Shown here: in pieces, positions 1 through 7,206 of the stretch | Layout: each line of letters begins with the position of its first letter | How positions within the stretch are numbered: the stretch's first letter is position 1 | The notes under the pieces: generated by a model | What the model saw: only the letters and a program-made list of their open reading frames with translations | Told to the model about the DNA's origin: nothing | Databases searched by the model: none | Virus record (IMG/VR): IMGVR_UViG_3300020428_000014 | Location: 1-54,203 of that record | Source of the DNA: a virus | Strand: one strand, 5' to 3' | DNA: 54,203 bases | Translations under genes and position numbers: made by a program

Positions 1-628
1 GCACCGATTTCTAAAGGATGCATGGGGAGGGGCGTGCGATTGATGAGCCCCGCGCCGCATCGTTTCCAGCGGCAGCAGGGGCAAGCGTCACCCCTTGAGA
101 GATTCGGTTTTCAATGTTCCCCCAAATTGTACACCGTCAAAAGTGCACGGCCGGGCTTTTTTCTTTTCTCTTTTTATTTCAGGGCCGGTGCGCCTATTGG
201 CACAGGCTGCGGCAGATTGGGCCTGTTTCGTGCTCTGCGGCATTGTCTGGCAATGGTGGCCGCGGGGAGAGTGTGAGGTGTGTTGCGGGGTTTACCGCTC
301 AAGCATCACAGGGGAGCAACTATTTTTCAGGGGTTTCCGTAGCCATTCTGCCGGATTACGCGCAGAAATCAACGGTTTAAATATTAAGCTTTGTAAATAT
401 CATTAAGTTTTGTAATTGCATGAGACTGGAGTAGTTGAGAATCGTTCTCAAATACTTTTAGCGTGCGGGCGCAAACTTAAGTCGAAGCCTCGAGCCCAAA
501 TAGCAAATCTCAATCGTGGGCGCTTACTATGCATTAAAGACTGCCGAACGATTTTGCACCCTATTAAAACCGGGTGTCCGCAAGTCTCAGCCTTCATTAA
601 AACCGATCCGCTGCGGGTCTCACACACT
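1..628. other. Left-end region without a convincing gene
   Basis: I see no gene here. Short open frames exist on the + strand but they overlap one another, match no family I recognise and contain many Cys/Trp/Arg residues typical of non-coding translation. A T-rich stretch lies at about 155-178. A 17-bp palindrome lies at 435-451. The open frame of thyX runs back to 416 without a stop, but its first 71 residues look non-homologous, so I treat 416-628 as leader. If the molecule is circularised or cos-ended, this segment would lie upstream of the leftward late operon that begins near 54030. Confidence 0.6.
435..451. promoter_or_regulatory. Fur-box-like palindrome upstream of thyX
   Basis: The sequence TTGAGAATCGTTCTCAA has 7-bp perfect arms around a 3-bp centre. 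Read as a 7-1-7 dyad (TGAGAAT-C-GTTCTCA) it resembles bacterial Fur boxes. It is about 180 bp upstream of the preferred thyX start. Resemblance only; a phage operator or a chance palindrome are equally possible. Confidence 0.3.
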
Positions 629-1291
629 ATGCATTCCGCGAAGTTTGTTCATTGCACTCCAAATGCCGAAGAGCTCATCGTCGATATGGCCAGGGTAAGC
701 AACCCTATCAACCAAGGGCATCCTGAAACCGCGCCTCGACTACTGCGTTATCTCTTGCGTATGGGCCATGTTAGCCCGTTTGAGATGGCTACCCTCGCGG
801 TGGAAATCACCACGACCAGAGCTATTAGCCCGCAGATTCTGCGCCATGGCAAAGGATTTAGTTTTCAAGAGTTCTCGCAGCGATACTCCAATGTGAATCA
901 GTTGGAATTGATCGCCCCTTTCCATCTCCGCTCCCAAGATTCCAAAAACAAGCAGGCCAGTCATGATGACCTACCGGACTGGAAGGTCGAGCGCCTTACC
1001 AAGATGATCGAAAAGCATCTCTGGGATGCTCAAGAGCTTTATAAAAGCTTGATTGAAGAAGGTGTCGCGCTTGAGTGTGCGCGTTCCGTTCTCCCTCAAT
1101 GCCAGCCGACAAAACTCTACATGCATGGAAATTTGCGCTCATGGATCCATTACCTGACCACTCGCTGTGCCCCAGAGACTCAGCTAGAACATCGCAATAT
1201 TGCGAACAGCATTAAACAGATCTTTTCCCAAAACTTTCCTATTATCCATAAAGCAGTTTTTGAGCCCCCACCCACTTGCTCATCTCCTTAG
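629..1291 (+). CDS. thyX: Flavin-dependent thymidylate synthase ThyX
   Basis: It makes dTMP from dUMP using methylenetetrahydrofolate and FADH2, and so feeds phage DNA synthesis. The preferred ATG at 629 gives 220 residues, the usual ThyX length; the frame is open back to 416 but that extension is unlike ThyX. The signature region reads RHGKGFSFQEFSQRY, matching the ThyX motif RHRxxSxNExSxRY except for one extra residue after RH and a Gly in place of the second Arg. The C-terminal helix with CARSVLPQ and RSWIHYLTTRCAPETQLEHR also fits the family. The 3' end overlaps the convergent gene 1242-2102 by 50 bases. ThyX is common in picocyanobacteria and their phages and pairs logically with the dCTP deaminase gene at 17264. 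Confidence 0.93.
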   Translation: MHSAKFVHCTPNAEELIVDMARVSNPINQGHPETAPRLLRYLLRMGHVSPFEMATLAVEITTTRAISPQILRHGKGFSFQEFSQRYSNVNQLELIAPFHLRSQDSKNKQASHDDLPDWKVERLTKMIEKHLWDAQELYKSLIEEGVALECARSVLPQCQPTKLYMHGNLRSWIHYLTTRCAPETQLEHRNIANSIKQIFSQNFPIIHKAVFEPPPTCSSP

Positions 1292-2102
1292 CGAATACTT
1301 CGCTGAAGACTTTCTCTAGATTCTTATTATGCGATGCCTCCACCGCAAATTCAAAATCATATTTTTTAGGCAGTACCGGCGTATCTTCTAGTTGCTGAAT
1401 CATTCGCTTTAGGTACGATTTCTTGCCTCCCATCTTTTTATATGCGCCAGGTGGTAAGGGTTTGTCTGTATAGTCCTTACCGCCTGCCCTTGCTTTGCGC
1501 CGAAACACTAAATTCTTATTGCCGTGCTCTTTAGCATTTGGAACATATAACCAGTCTTCTTCATGACTTCTCACGTCTGGCTTGCCTAGCCTTTTTTTGT
1601 TTGACTCAAGATCCTTAAACGATCCAAACTTCCGAGCCGCCCATAGACCCGCTACCACAGTGTTGCTCCATGCCTGGCTTTTCCCCCGATAAGGCGCCTC
1701 TCTGTCTGGGACCCAGTACCCTCGGGTTACTCCCATTTGTTCCAAACGGCGCATCGCTTTTGTTCGGTAAGCCAACCCTCCGTTGACTTGGGTGAACAAA
1801 TAGAACGCCGCCGGGTTCCCGTCACCTGTATCTTTATGCCCAAACGTAAGTTTTAAATTATCCTTCCTGACCCCTTGAGCTGTTGAAAACAACGAATTAA
1901 GTGTCCATTTTGACCGTCTTTGGAATGAGTCATTCATCTCATGCCGCATGTCAGCCCATACTGGACCGCCCCTAGTACCCTTGCTCGTTACCCAGAACAT
2001 CTTACGCAAAGTCTGCGAAGCCATAAAAGGGAGCTGATACAACTGAAGGATATTAAGATCATCAATCAGCTCGTTAAAGGTAACGCTAATCTTTTCTGTC
2101 AC
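1242..2102 (-). CDS. Possible tail/neck morphogenesis protein (gpZ-like?)
   Basis: 286 residues with a GTG start that overlaps the preceding gene by 17 bases. The N-terminal third (LPFMASQTLRKM followed by a basic stretch and SKWTLNSLF) resembles a widespread siphovirus pattern in which LPFA.S.ALN is followed by F.RPT.WTLxSLF, as I recall it from neck/minor-tail proteins annotated in the lambda Z region. The middle contains GGLAYRTKAMRRLEQMG and a Lys/Arg-rich segment, and the C-terminal EASHNKNLEKVFSEVFAKEM forms a predicted helix. No signal peptide or membrane segment is visible. It is far from the structural operon, which has no gene in the Z position between FII and U. The match is by pattern memory only, so function is tentative. 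Confidence 0.45.
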   Translation of the reverse strand: MTEKISVTFNELIDDLNILQLYQLPFMASQTLRKMFWVTSKGTRGGPVWADMRHEMNDSFQRRSKWTLNSLFSTAQGVRKDNLKLTFGHKDTGDGNPAAFYLFTQVNGGLAYRTKAMRRLEQMGVTRGYWVPDREAPYRGKSQAWSNTVVAGLWAARKFGSFKDLESNKKRLGKPDVRSHEEDWLYVPNAKEHGNKNLVFRRKARAGGKDYTDKPLPPGAYKKMGGKKSYLKRMIQQLEDTPVLPKKYDFEFAVEASHNKNLEKVFSEVFAKEMSKWVGAQKLLYG

Positions 2103-2298
2103 AATTCAATGCTGGCTCTTCCTCTCCATTATCTACACTTTTGGTCGGTGGGAGTTCAGCCTTTCTACTACAAAACAGGCCAGTATAAAAGCCATGAAAC
2201 GGATGCCCCGGATCAGCTCTCCCGTCATCGATGTATGCCCTTTCAAGCTGTTCTTGGATTGCACGCTGTATGAAAACAGTGTTTAGCGGATCAATCAT
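2086..2298 (-). CDS. Small hypothetical protein
   Basis: 70 residues, ATG start. It overlaps the upstream gene by 8 bases and the downstream gene by 17, the tight packing expected in a phage operon. The sequence contains IQRAIQEQLERAYIDDG, a likely amphipathic helix, then a segment rich in Gly, Phe and His and a charged C-terminus. I recognise no domain. Confidence 0.55.
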   Translation of the reverse strand: MIDPLNTVFIQRAIQEQLERAYIDDGRADPGHPFHGFYTGLFCSRKAELPPTKSVDNGEEEPALNCDRKD

Positions 2299-2467
2299 CT
2301 GAGCCGTTTCGTTTGTTTCTTACCTCTAATTGTCGGGCTATCGCATCCCTTAATTGCTTTTCCTTCTCTTCTACTAAATGCATAGAAGACACGTAACAGC
2401 ATGCGGTGATGCCATATTCAGTTATGCAAGCTTTGATCTGTCCATCCGGCATATTCTCCAGGTCCAT
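2291..2467 (-). CDS. Small hypothetical protein
   Basis: 58 residues from ATG 2467; a later ATG at 2452 would reduce the overlap with the preceding gene. The frame is open further upstream to 2527, but that part lies inside the better-supported gene 2418-2684. The C-terminal half (HLVEEKEKQLRDAIARQLE) is a highly charged helix, possibly a short coiled coil. Function unknown. Confidence 0.5.
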   Translation of the reverse strand: MDLENMPDGQIKACITEYGITACCYVSSMHLVEEKEKQLRDAIARQLEVRNKRNGSDD

Positions 2468-2684
2468 CCTTTGCGATCTCCAGTGATTTTGCCTTGACTG
2501 CAGCCATCTCAAGCTTGACCCTACCAAACAAGTAGTTATGCTTTTCTACTACAGTTGGCTCTTTCAACCTTAATTGCATCCAGGACTCTGCAAGGACTTG
2601 ATAGCCCTCTGCAAATGTTGTTAATAGCAATTTCCAGGCCTCATAGTCCTCTTTAGGGACATCGATTGTTTCGGGACTAGTCAT
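2418..2684 (-). CDS. Small hypothetical protein
   Basis: 88 residues from the internal ATG at 2684, chosen because it overlaps the DUF3310 stop by only 8 bases; the frame is open to 2735. The sequence (DVPKEDYEAWKLLLTTFAEGYQVLAESW...) looks all-helical and acidic/aromatic. No known motif is visible. Position in a run of overlapping small leftward genes supports translation. Confidence 0.6.
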   Translation of the reverse strand: MTSPETIDVPKEDYEAWKLLLTTFAEGYQVLAESWMQLRLKEPTVVEKHNYLFGRVKLEMAAVKAKSLEIAKDGPGEYAGWTDQSLHN

Positions 2685-2970
2685 TTGAAGATTCGTCAGA
2701 TGTGAATATCCTGTATGGCTTATTGGCGGCGACATTCTCTATCTCTCTGCGCAGGTAATACATAGCCTTCCCTAGATCTGTATGCTTTCCCTCCCCACTC
2801 TTGAAGCCAGCACGGCTTACATATTTAACGACATTGCCCAAATTAAAACTAAGCCCTTGGTCTTCAATGTAGTCAATGACTTCTATACACCCGCGGCGGT
2901 AATGCTCTGGCCTAAGTTTGCCATCGGCTGGTACTTGCCGAAAGCGGCTGCTTACATCCTGACTTGCCAT
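2677..2970 (-). CDS. DUF3310-family phage protein
   Basis: 97 residues. The core reads PEHYRRGCIEVIDYIEDQGLS, then LGNVVKYVSRAGFK, then DLGKAMYYLRREIE, which is the DUF3310 pattern (P.HY..G.IE.IDfI...l.f..GN.iKYi.Ra..K.....DL.KA.wYL). This small family is common in phages, where it is sometimes annotated as a nucleotide kinase or SaV-like protein; a biochemical role is not firmly established. Neighbours are other small leftward genes, overlapping at 2677-2684. Confidence 0.85.
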   Translation of the reverse strand: MASQDVSSRFRQVPADGKLRPEHYRRGCIEVIDYIEDQGLSFNLGNVVKYVSRAGFKSGEGKHTDLGKAMYYLRREIENVAANKPYRIFTSDESSND

Positions 2971-2991
2971 TAGTGGGGTGTTCTGCTTGCC

Positions 2992-3408
2992 TTACCTTAA
3001 ATACGCTTCCAAGTAAGTCCCAATGATCGGCTCGTTGGTCTGTTGATCCATTCGCCAGAACCCCTTGGCTAGATCATCGTGGATCGCTCTCTGTTCGGTG
3101 GATGCTGCTCCAGTGTTGATCAGGCAGAGCAGGATCATTCTGATTGCGTCGTAGGTAAGCCCAATGTCGCATGTGCTAATCCCTGCAGGAGCCACAAAGG
3201 TCATGAAACGGTTGCGCAGCTTTAGCAGCGCCTGCCAGTCTTTGATTGGCTCCTTGTCGTTACACTCAACCACAGCATTCTTAAGTGCTCGCAGTCCTTC
3301 TGCATTGACCTGCACAATACAGAAGCCTTTTTTTACCTCTGCTTTTAATTGATCACTGAATCTCGTCAGTTTTGGTCCCTTTGTTGAGGAAATTGTCGAG
3401 TGGGTCAT
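2992..3408 (-). CDS. Hypothetical protein, 138 aa
   Basis: Starts at ATG 3408 inside the end of a 55-residue small gene. The N-terminus is polar (Ser/Thr/Lys). The centre has alternating hydrophobic stretches (FMTFVAPAGISTCDIGLTYDAIRMILLCLINTG) that look like buried helices rather than a clear membrane segment, and the C-terminus is HDDLAKGFWRMDQQTNEPIIGTYL. I do not recognise a family. Confidence 0.65.
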   Translation of the reverse strand: MTHSTISSTKGPKLTRFSDQLKAEVKKGFCIVQVNAEGLRALKNAVVECNDKEPIKDWQALLKLRNRFMTFVAPAGISTCDIGLTYDAIRMILLCLINTGAASTEQRAIHDDLAKGFWRMDQQTNEPIIGTYLEAYLR

Positions 3409-3520
3409 GTCCTGAATTGATAATTGAAACTGCTCGTTTGTAATAACTAGTGTTTGTAAATCCCGCTTTTCTTAGCGCTTCTTCGACTCGCCTCCAATTG
3501 TCAAGAGTTTCTTCGTCCAT
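3353..3520 (-). CDS. Small hypothetical protein, 55 aa
   Basis: An ATG at 3520 opens 55 residues beginning MDEETLDNWRRVEEALRKAG and continuing FTNTSYYKRAVSIINSGHDPL. The purine-rich AGAAGG directly abuts the ATG. The composition (charged helices, Trp/Tyr, few rare residues) looks genuine. It overlaps the start of the 138-residue gene by 56 bases. No function can be assigned. Confidence 0.45.
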   Translation of the reverse strand: MDEETLDNWRRVEEALRKAGFTNTSYYKRAVSIINSGHDPLDNFLNKGTKTDEIQ

Positions 3521-3606
3521 CCTTCTTGCTCCGTGTTGCGAAAGGTTTGGTTTGACTTCTTAGCTTCGACGTTATTCATTACTGGTGCTTCTAATCCATG
3601 GCTCAT
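3472..3606 (-). CDS. Very small ORF, 44 aa
   Basis: ATG at 3606 opens 44 residues (MSHGLEAPVMNNVEAKKSNQ...), basic at the C-terminus, overlapping the next small gene by 49 bases. It is the first possible gene after the terminator that closes the sigma A operon, so a promoter may lie between 3607 and 3636. Weak support. Confidence 0.3.
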   Translation of the reverse strand: MSHGLEAPVMNNVEAKKSNQTFRNTEQEGWTKKLLTIGGESKKR

Positions 3607-3635
3607 ACGCCTCGTGAGCGGTAGAGACAATGCTT

Positions 3636-3684
3636 CAAGAAAAAGGCCCCAGGGTTACCCTCGCTTCGGGCAACCACCGGGGGC
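3636..3684 (-). terminator. Rho-independent terminator after the sigma A operon
   Basis: Read on the minus strand, a long GC-rich hairpin (GGCCCC outer stem, then GGTTGCCC pairing with GGGTAACC, loop about CGAAGCGA) is followed directly by TTTTTCTT. It begins 28 bases past the sigma A stop at 3712, so it should separate the replication operon from the small leftward genes. Confidence 0.85.
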
Positions 3685-3711
3685 CAATCGCACCCCCACA
3701 TAATAACCAGT

Positions 3712-4704
3712 TTATCCTGCGATGTCAAACCTCCATTCTTTCGCTTTGCGCCGGAGTTTCTTTAACGCGCCATGGTGAATCTGTCTAATTCCCTCTGTAC
3801 TCAATTTCTTACCAGTATCAAATGCCGCGATTTGTGAAAATGTACGAGCCCTTTGTCCGTTTAAGCCAAAATACGACGCCAAGACACGCTTCTCAATGTC
3901 TTTTAATTTGGTATGCTGAATTAAAGTTTCAAGCCCATTCTCCGGTATCGAGTCCCATATGGTCTCTTCGCTGGCTCGTCTTGAGTCTTGGCATATGAGA
4001 ATATCGGCCATAGATACAGCAGCTTTCCCTTCCCTGGCGTTTTTGAAAGTTGAGTCGAGCGGGAATACTTGTCGACAATAAGCCGTCTCCAAATCTTCCA
4101 AACGCGCACGACTGATGCCTGTCTCTTCAAATATCTCTTCGTGTGTCGGCTCCCTATGTAGCCGGCAATTGTAATCTTTGGTCATTTTTTTAACTTGAAG
4201 GTATTGCTGCCTCGCACCAGAGGGAATCCGAATAGTTTCTAAGACCCCGTAGCCATAGCGCTGGATACCTTGTCTGATCCACCATGTTGCATATGTTGAG
4301 AACTTATAGCCCAATGTGTAGTCGTATCTATCGCAGGCCTTAAGTAAGCCTTCACAGCCGCATTGAATTAAATCCATAATATCGGTCCCTTTTCGATGAG
4401 CAGCGTTGGCCAGGCTTACTACTAAACGCAGATTGCAATTTGCTAATTTGCTGCGTGCTCTTTTGCCTAGCCTCACCTGCTGTGGGGTTGCAGTTTCAGC
4501 TTGCCCCTCCTTCACCTGACGACCGAGAATCAACTCCTGCTCTGCAGTGAGTAAAGAGTAGCGCCCAAGTTTATTTAAGAAGCGAGCATAAGTCTCAGCG
4601 TTCGATGCATTAACAACGCTCCCATATCTGCCACGTCGGTTTTGTGCAGTCATTAAATCGCGACCCCTAAGGGCTTTTCCCATTCGGCTAGTCGTTCTAT
4701 CCAT
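3712..4704 (-). CDS. Sigma-70 family RNA polymerase sigma factor (sigma A)
   Basis: 330 residues; directs host RNA polymerase core to particular promoters. Visible parts in order: region 1.2 (YARFLNKLGRYSLLTAEQELILGRQV, about residues 38-64), region 2 (NLRLVVSLANAAHRKG... DLIQCGCEGLLKACDRYD... FSTYATWWIRQGI, about 92-149), a region 3-like helical part (PTHEEIFEETGISRARLEDL) and region 4 (DIEKRVLASYFGL... TEGIRQIHHGALKKLRRKA). This is the group 1/2 architecture common in cyanobacteria, not an ECF factor. The ATG at 4704 overlaps the preceding gene by 8 bases. It is the last gene of the primase/nuclease/RusA operon and a strong terminator follows. It probably acts on middle or late phage promoters. 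Confidence 0.93.
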   Translation of the reverse strand: MDRTTSRMGKALRGRDLMTAQNRRGRYGSVVNASNAETYARFLNKLGRYSLLTAEQELILGRQVKEGQAETATPQQVRLGKRARSKLANCNLRLVVSLANAAHRKGTDIMDLIQCGCEGLLKACDRYDYTLGYKFSTYATWWIRQGIQRYGYGVLETIRIPSGARQQYLQVKKMTKDYNCRLHREPTHEEIFEETGISRARLEDLETAYCRQVFPLDSTFKNAREGKAAVSMADILICQDSRRASEETIWDSIPENGLETLIQHTKLKDIEKRVLASYFGLNGQRARTFSQIAAFDTGKKLSTEGIRQIHHGALKKLRRKAKEWRFDIAG

Positions 4705-5068
4705 GAGGAATTTGGAATTTGTTACTTGTTGGTTGGTACATGATTACGTAAGCCAATCGCAGTATTAGTTGGTCCTCTTTCCGAAGCTGAAAATATGGCC
4801 GTTCTTCCATGCAGTAAAGAACAGTGTCTACGACTTCCCTCCACTGGGCCCAATTGTCTATGGCGTGGCTAATGATCGTCCCGTCATTGACTAGGAAAGG
4901 CTCTTGGTCTCGAAAGCACAAGACAAGACCAGAGCCCCTCTCCAGACATCCGCGTTCTGACAAAAGAATCTCGTCACCTTCTGTCGCGTTGTCTATCCAA
5001 ACACCGATTGTGACTGTTACTGCCATAAAGGATTGGAGTGAGATCCCCTTAGGTAGTTCGACCGTCAT
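4697..5068 (-). CDS. Hypothetical protein, 123 aa
   Basis: The same frame is open back to 5395, but the ATG at 5068 forms a TAATG junction with the stop of the upstream gene 5068-5403, so I take 5068 as the start. The protein begins MTVELPKGISLQSFMAVTV and looks mostly beta-strand with acidic turns (VWIDNATEGDEILL, VLCFRDQEPFLVNDGT), then a C-terminal helix (EDQLILRLAYVIM). It overlaps sigma A by 8 bases, suggesting coupled translation. Whether it modulates the sigma factor cannot be told from sequence. Confidence 0.65.
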   Translation of the reverse strand: MTVELPKGISLQSFMAVTVTIGVWIDNATEGDEILLSERGCLERGSGLVLCFRDQEPFLVNDGTIISHAIDNWAQWREVVDTVLYCMEERPYFQLRKEDQLILRLAYVIMYQPTSNKFQIPHG

Positions 5069-5403
5069 TAACCACTGTTTGCTAGCCAATTCATCATATC
5101 CACATATAATTTCTGAAGTTCTCTCGCAGCGCTCGATGAAGGATCTAGGTCTACCAAGCGATCCTTGAACAACTGCTCGATACCAGCCTTTAATGGTGTC
5201 CGCGATGCTTCGCTTATAACCTTGGCCAGTCTTTTCGAGGCCGATTCGTTTGATCGCATAACTACAGCTCCAATCTCTGTACTTTTCATACAAGCGGTCT
5301 GTTGCTCGTGTTGCTTCTTTGATCTCGTATAGTCTGGCTTGCAACCAAAATACAAGGGTGACATCAAGTGATGTTCTTTGATGAACTGATTCCATGTCTT
5401 CAT
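5068..5403 (-). CDS. Hypothetical protein, 111 aa
   Basis: Starts ATG 5403, four bases after the stop of the small membrane protein gene, and ends in a TAATG junction with the next gene. This tight spacing on both sides favours this frame over the longer competing frame (4697-5395). The protein is basic and probably helical (SASKRLAKVISEASRTPLKAGIEQLFKDRLVDLD). No family recognised. Confidence 0.65.
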   Translation of the reverse strand: MKTWNQFIKEHHLMSPLYFGCKPDYTRSKKQHEQQTACMKSTEIGAVVMRSNESASKRLAKVISEASRTPLKAGIEQLFKDRLVDLDPSSSAARELQKLYVDMMNWLANSG

Positions 5404-5407
5404 TCCT

Positions 5408-5569
5408 TTAGGATCGCTGGCTGGAGGCTTTAACTACTACTTGATTTGTCAGTAGCGTTTGTGGCTTGAAAATCACGGGCCTGAGGTTTTGCCAGTTCAA
5501 TGCGCCATAAATCATGCACGCTGATCCAATTGCTAGGCTGAAGCCTAGAAACTTGTTCGTTGAGTTCAT
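5408..5569 (-). CDS. Small single-pass membrane protein, 53 aa
   Basis: An ATG at 5569 opens 53 residues. After a short polar N-terminus (MNSTNK) comes one hydrophobic segment (FLGFSLAIGSACMIYGALNW, residues 7-26), then a basic/polar tail (KASSQRS). The stop at 5408 lies four bases before the next start. There is no clear Shine-Dalgarno, as often in cyanobacteria. The AT-rich 5570-5625 stretch upstream may carry a promoter. Function unknown. Confidence 0.6.
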   Translation of the reverse strand: MNSTNKFLGFSLAIGSACMIYGALNWQNLRPVIFKPQTLLTNQVVVKASSQRS

Positions 5570-5629
5570 TGTTTTGGGTTGGCTATAATTTATTTTTTAT
5601 TAGTAAAAGCTATAATCTGCTCTTCAGTG

Positions 5630-6058
5630 CTACAGTGTGAGTATCGTAATCAAAGCGCCGGGTCGTTCATCTGGCATGCAGTAGAACTTTGATATCTCGG
5701 CAGAAGATATCCTGCTGTCGTCAATTAACAGCCCCGCATCTACAATCGCGTCTTCAGTACTCCGCATGATCTTGGATAGATCAGGGATATGTGAATGATA
5801 AATTGGAGCGCTTTCTTTAAGTTGACCATTTGTCCGATAGTGCGATTTCGGACGAGCGAATAGGAATTTTATTTTTATCGCCACCGGATGTGTAATAACC
5901 GGATACCCGGTTTCCGCGGCTGCTGTTTGTACTAATAACCGCCATGGCTTGCACCTCTTAGACGCTTCAATAATGCGTCCCCCACCTACATGGCGCTTAG
6001 AGCCTTGGGGAGCGGGGCTCATCCCTTGGACCCTAAAACTAATCAACTCATGACCCAT
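5630..6058 (-). CDS. rusA: RusA-family Holliday junction resolvase
   Basis: 142 residues. Family features are clear: N-terminal FRVQGMSPAPQGSKR, then GGGRIIEASKRCKPWR, KIKFLFARPKSHYRTNG, the acidic metal-binding motif SHIPDLSKIMRSTEDAIVDAG (PDxxKxxRxxxDAl), and LIDDSRI. RusA is a Mg-dependent dimeric nuclease that cuts four-way junctions; in phages it resolves replication/recombination branches before packaging. Length is normal for the family. It sits between a helical protein gene and the sigma A group in the leftward replication operon. Confidence 0.92.
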   Translation of the reverse strand: MGHELISFRVQGMSPAPQGSKRHVGGGRIIEASKRCKPWRLLVQTAAAETGYPVITHPVAIKIKFLFARPKSHYRTNGQLKESAPIYHSHIPDLSKIMRSTEDAIVDAGLLIDDSRISSAEISKFYCMPDERPGALITILTL

Positions 6059-6067
6059 AGGGCCATG

Positions 6068-6445
6068 TTATTTATCCATTTTCAGACTCCAGTGGGGTTT
6101 GCCTACGACAAGGGTCATGGTGGCTTCCCCTTTCCTTTGCTCCCGTTCCTTTTGTGCAGTTAATTCCATCTCAGCCGTTTCTACAGCTTGGCTGTATTCC
6201 CATTTCTGGGTTTCCCGGCCTTTATTGAGTCGAAATCTCCAATCCCCATGTCTAAAAGAGGCAGGCAACCGGTCCGCAGATGTCTGCTCGCTCAGTTTGG
6301 TAAGAAGCTCCTCGTATTCCGCTTTCCATAACTCGTAATTACTACGGGCTTGGATCACGCTTTCGACAAGTGCTTGCTGCCAGTCGTCTAGGGGCTCAGA
6401 TGTGCTCAATTGGTCGTTGTGCGAAGAAGGCGTTTCCGCCTGCAC
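6068..6445 (-). CDS. Hypothetical protein, 125 aa
   Basis: GTG start at 6445. The N-terminus is polar; residues about 20-55 and 80-110 are long charged helices (WQQALVESVIQARSNYELWKAEYEELL; WEYSQAVETAEMELTAQKEREQ), separated by a short GDWRFRLNKG segment. Probably a coiled-coil or helical-hairpin accessory of the neighbouring nuclease and resolvase. It is the first gene downstream of a palindromic operator (6489-6510) and a promoter-like sequence. Confidence 0.65.
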   Translation of the reverse strand: MQAETPSSHNDQLSTSEPLDDWQQALVESVIQARSNYELWKAEYEELLTKLSEQTSADRLPASFRHGDWRFRLNKGRETQKWEYSQAVETAEMELTAQKEREQRKGEATMTLVVGKPHWSLKMDK

Positions 6446-6448
6446 ATG

Positions 6449-6476
6449 AAATTACTTCAATCGGCACGCCTGTCAA
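6449..6476 (-). promoter_or_regulatory. Sigma-70-like promoter candidate
   Basis: On the minus strand TTGACA (6476-6471) is separated by 16 bases from TAATTT (6454-6449). Transcription would begin close to the GTG at 6445, implying a nearly leaderless mRNA. The palindrome at 6489-6510 lies immediately upstream of the -35, a sensible operator position. Confidence 0.4.
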
Positions 6477-6488
6477 CCCACTACGTGG

Positions 6489-6510
6489 CGCCTATCACTC
6501 GTGAGAGGCG
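6489..6510. promoter_or_regulatory. Palindromic operator, copy 1
   Basis: 10-bp arms with one mismatch (CGCCTaTCAC and GTGAgAGGCG) around a central TC. It lies between the nuclease stop and the start of the 6445 gene. The two-base spacer and absence of a T-run argue against a terminator. The core recurs at 9729 and 13819. Confidence 0.65.
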
Positions 6511-6516
6511 ATCTGG

Positions 6517-7206
6517 CTAGACCGTGCGCTCCTGCTTGCAGTAGTCGCTCCACTTATTCCGCCATGCCGTTAGGCACTCATCTGCTGTCAGGGACTGCAG
6601 CCTCGTCTCGTTTGGCCGTGACCAGATAACCATTGCGTTATCAAATCGGACGCCACATTCGCTACATAGAGAAATGTAACATCCCAGTTGCGCTTTCACT
6701 GAATAGGGCCTGCCTCCCTTCTTCTGCGTCTTTAAGTCGAAGATCGTATAACTGTATCCGTCGCTACTGTTTTTGTCTTCCTCTCGGAAGGCTCCGTCAA
6801 ACGTTCCCGCCAAATTGAGCTCCCTTGAGGCGACCATGTATTCAGTGGCAATAACCTCTACTTCGCTCCAAAGCGGGTGGGTTACTAATGGTGCAATGTG
6901 CTCCCTGAACTGAGCGAAGGCCTCTGCGTTTTCAATTCGCTGCTCTGCTGCCTTCTGACGTGCCCCATAAGACGGGTGGAATCTTGCTTCTAGTTCCAGT
7001 TGCAGCGCCAGGTGTGTATTGACCCCACGGGGCTCCCACTCGTGGCGTGTGACCTCGATCTGCTGACGCCTGAAGTCGGTCATGTCATGCCCGCATACCC
7101 CGGTAGTGCTCACCGCAATGACTTCATCCCCAACCCAATATCGATGATTCTCATCTCGTCTTAAATTCGGGTTTTGACCCAACCAAGTGGGTGTTTTTGG
7201 GTGCAT
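6517..7206 (-). CDS. PD-(D/E)XK superfamily nuclease
   Basis: 229 residues. The nuclease core is visible in the C-terminal half: a Glu-containing strand (EVEVIATEYMVASRELNLAGTFDGAF), where the Asp of GTFD is a likely metal ligand, then YTIFDLKTQKKG (D-x-K form of the motif) and the motif IV helix with Gln (SVKAQLGCYISL). This matches the RecB/Cas4-like exonuclease family found in many phages, which process ends or recombination intermediates. It lies just downstream of the primase/helicase gene, with the CGGGTA repeat region between them, and upstream of RusA. Exact substrate cannot be inferred. Confidence 0.85.
   Translation of the reverse strand: MHPKTPTWLGQNPNLRRDENHRYWVGDEVIAVSTTGVCGHDMTDFRRQQIEVTRHEWEPRGVNTHLALQLELEARFHPSYGARQKAAEQRIENAEAFAQFREHIAPLVTHPLWSEVEVIATEYMVASRELNLAGTFDGAFREEDKNSSDGYSYTIFDLKTQKKGGRPYSVKAQLGCYISLCSECGVRFDNAMVIWSRPNETRLQSLTADECLTAWRNKWSDYCKQERTV

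Noticed and set aside
416-628. Extended N-terminus of ThyX
   Set aside because: The frame is open but the 71 extra residues do not resemble ThyX, and ATG 629 gives the normal family length.
3604-3620. Fourth CTCACTCGTGAG operator
   Set aside because: CGCCTCGTGAGCGG lacks the inner four bases of the consensus, so it was not counted.
4697-5395. Single 232-residue protein
   Set aside because: Its first 109 codons overlap 5068-5403, whose boundaries fit tight junctions on both sides (4-base gap and TAATG). The second half alone, from ATG 5068, is kept.
5582-5618. Two GCTATAAT direct repeats as promoters
   Set aside because: The TATAAT orientation points right, but all genes immediately right are leftward; AT-rich chance or an antisense start is more likely.
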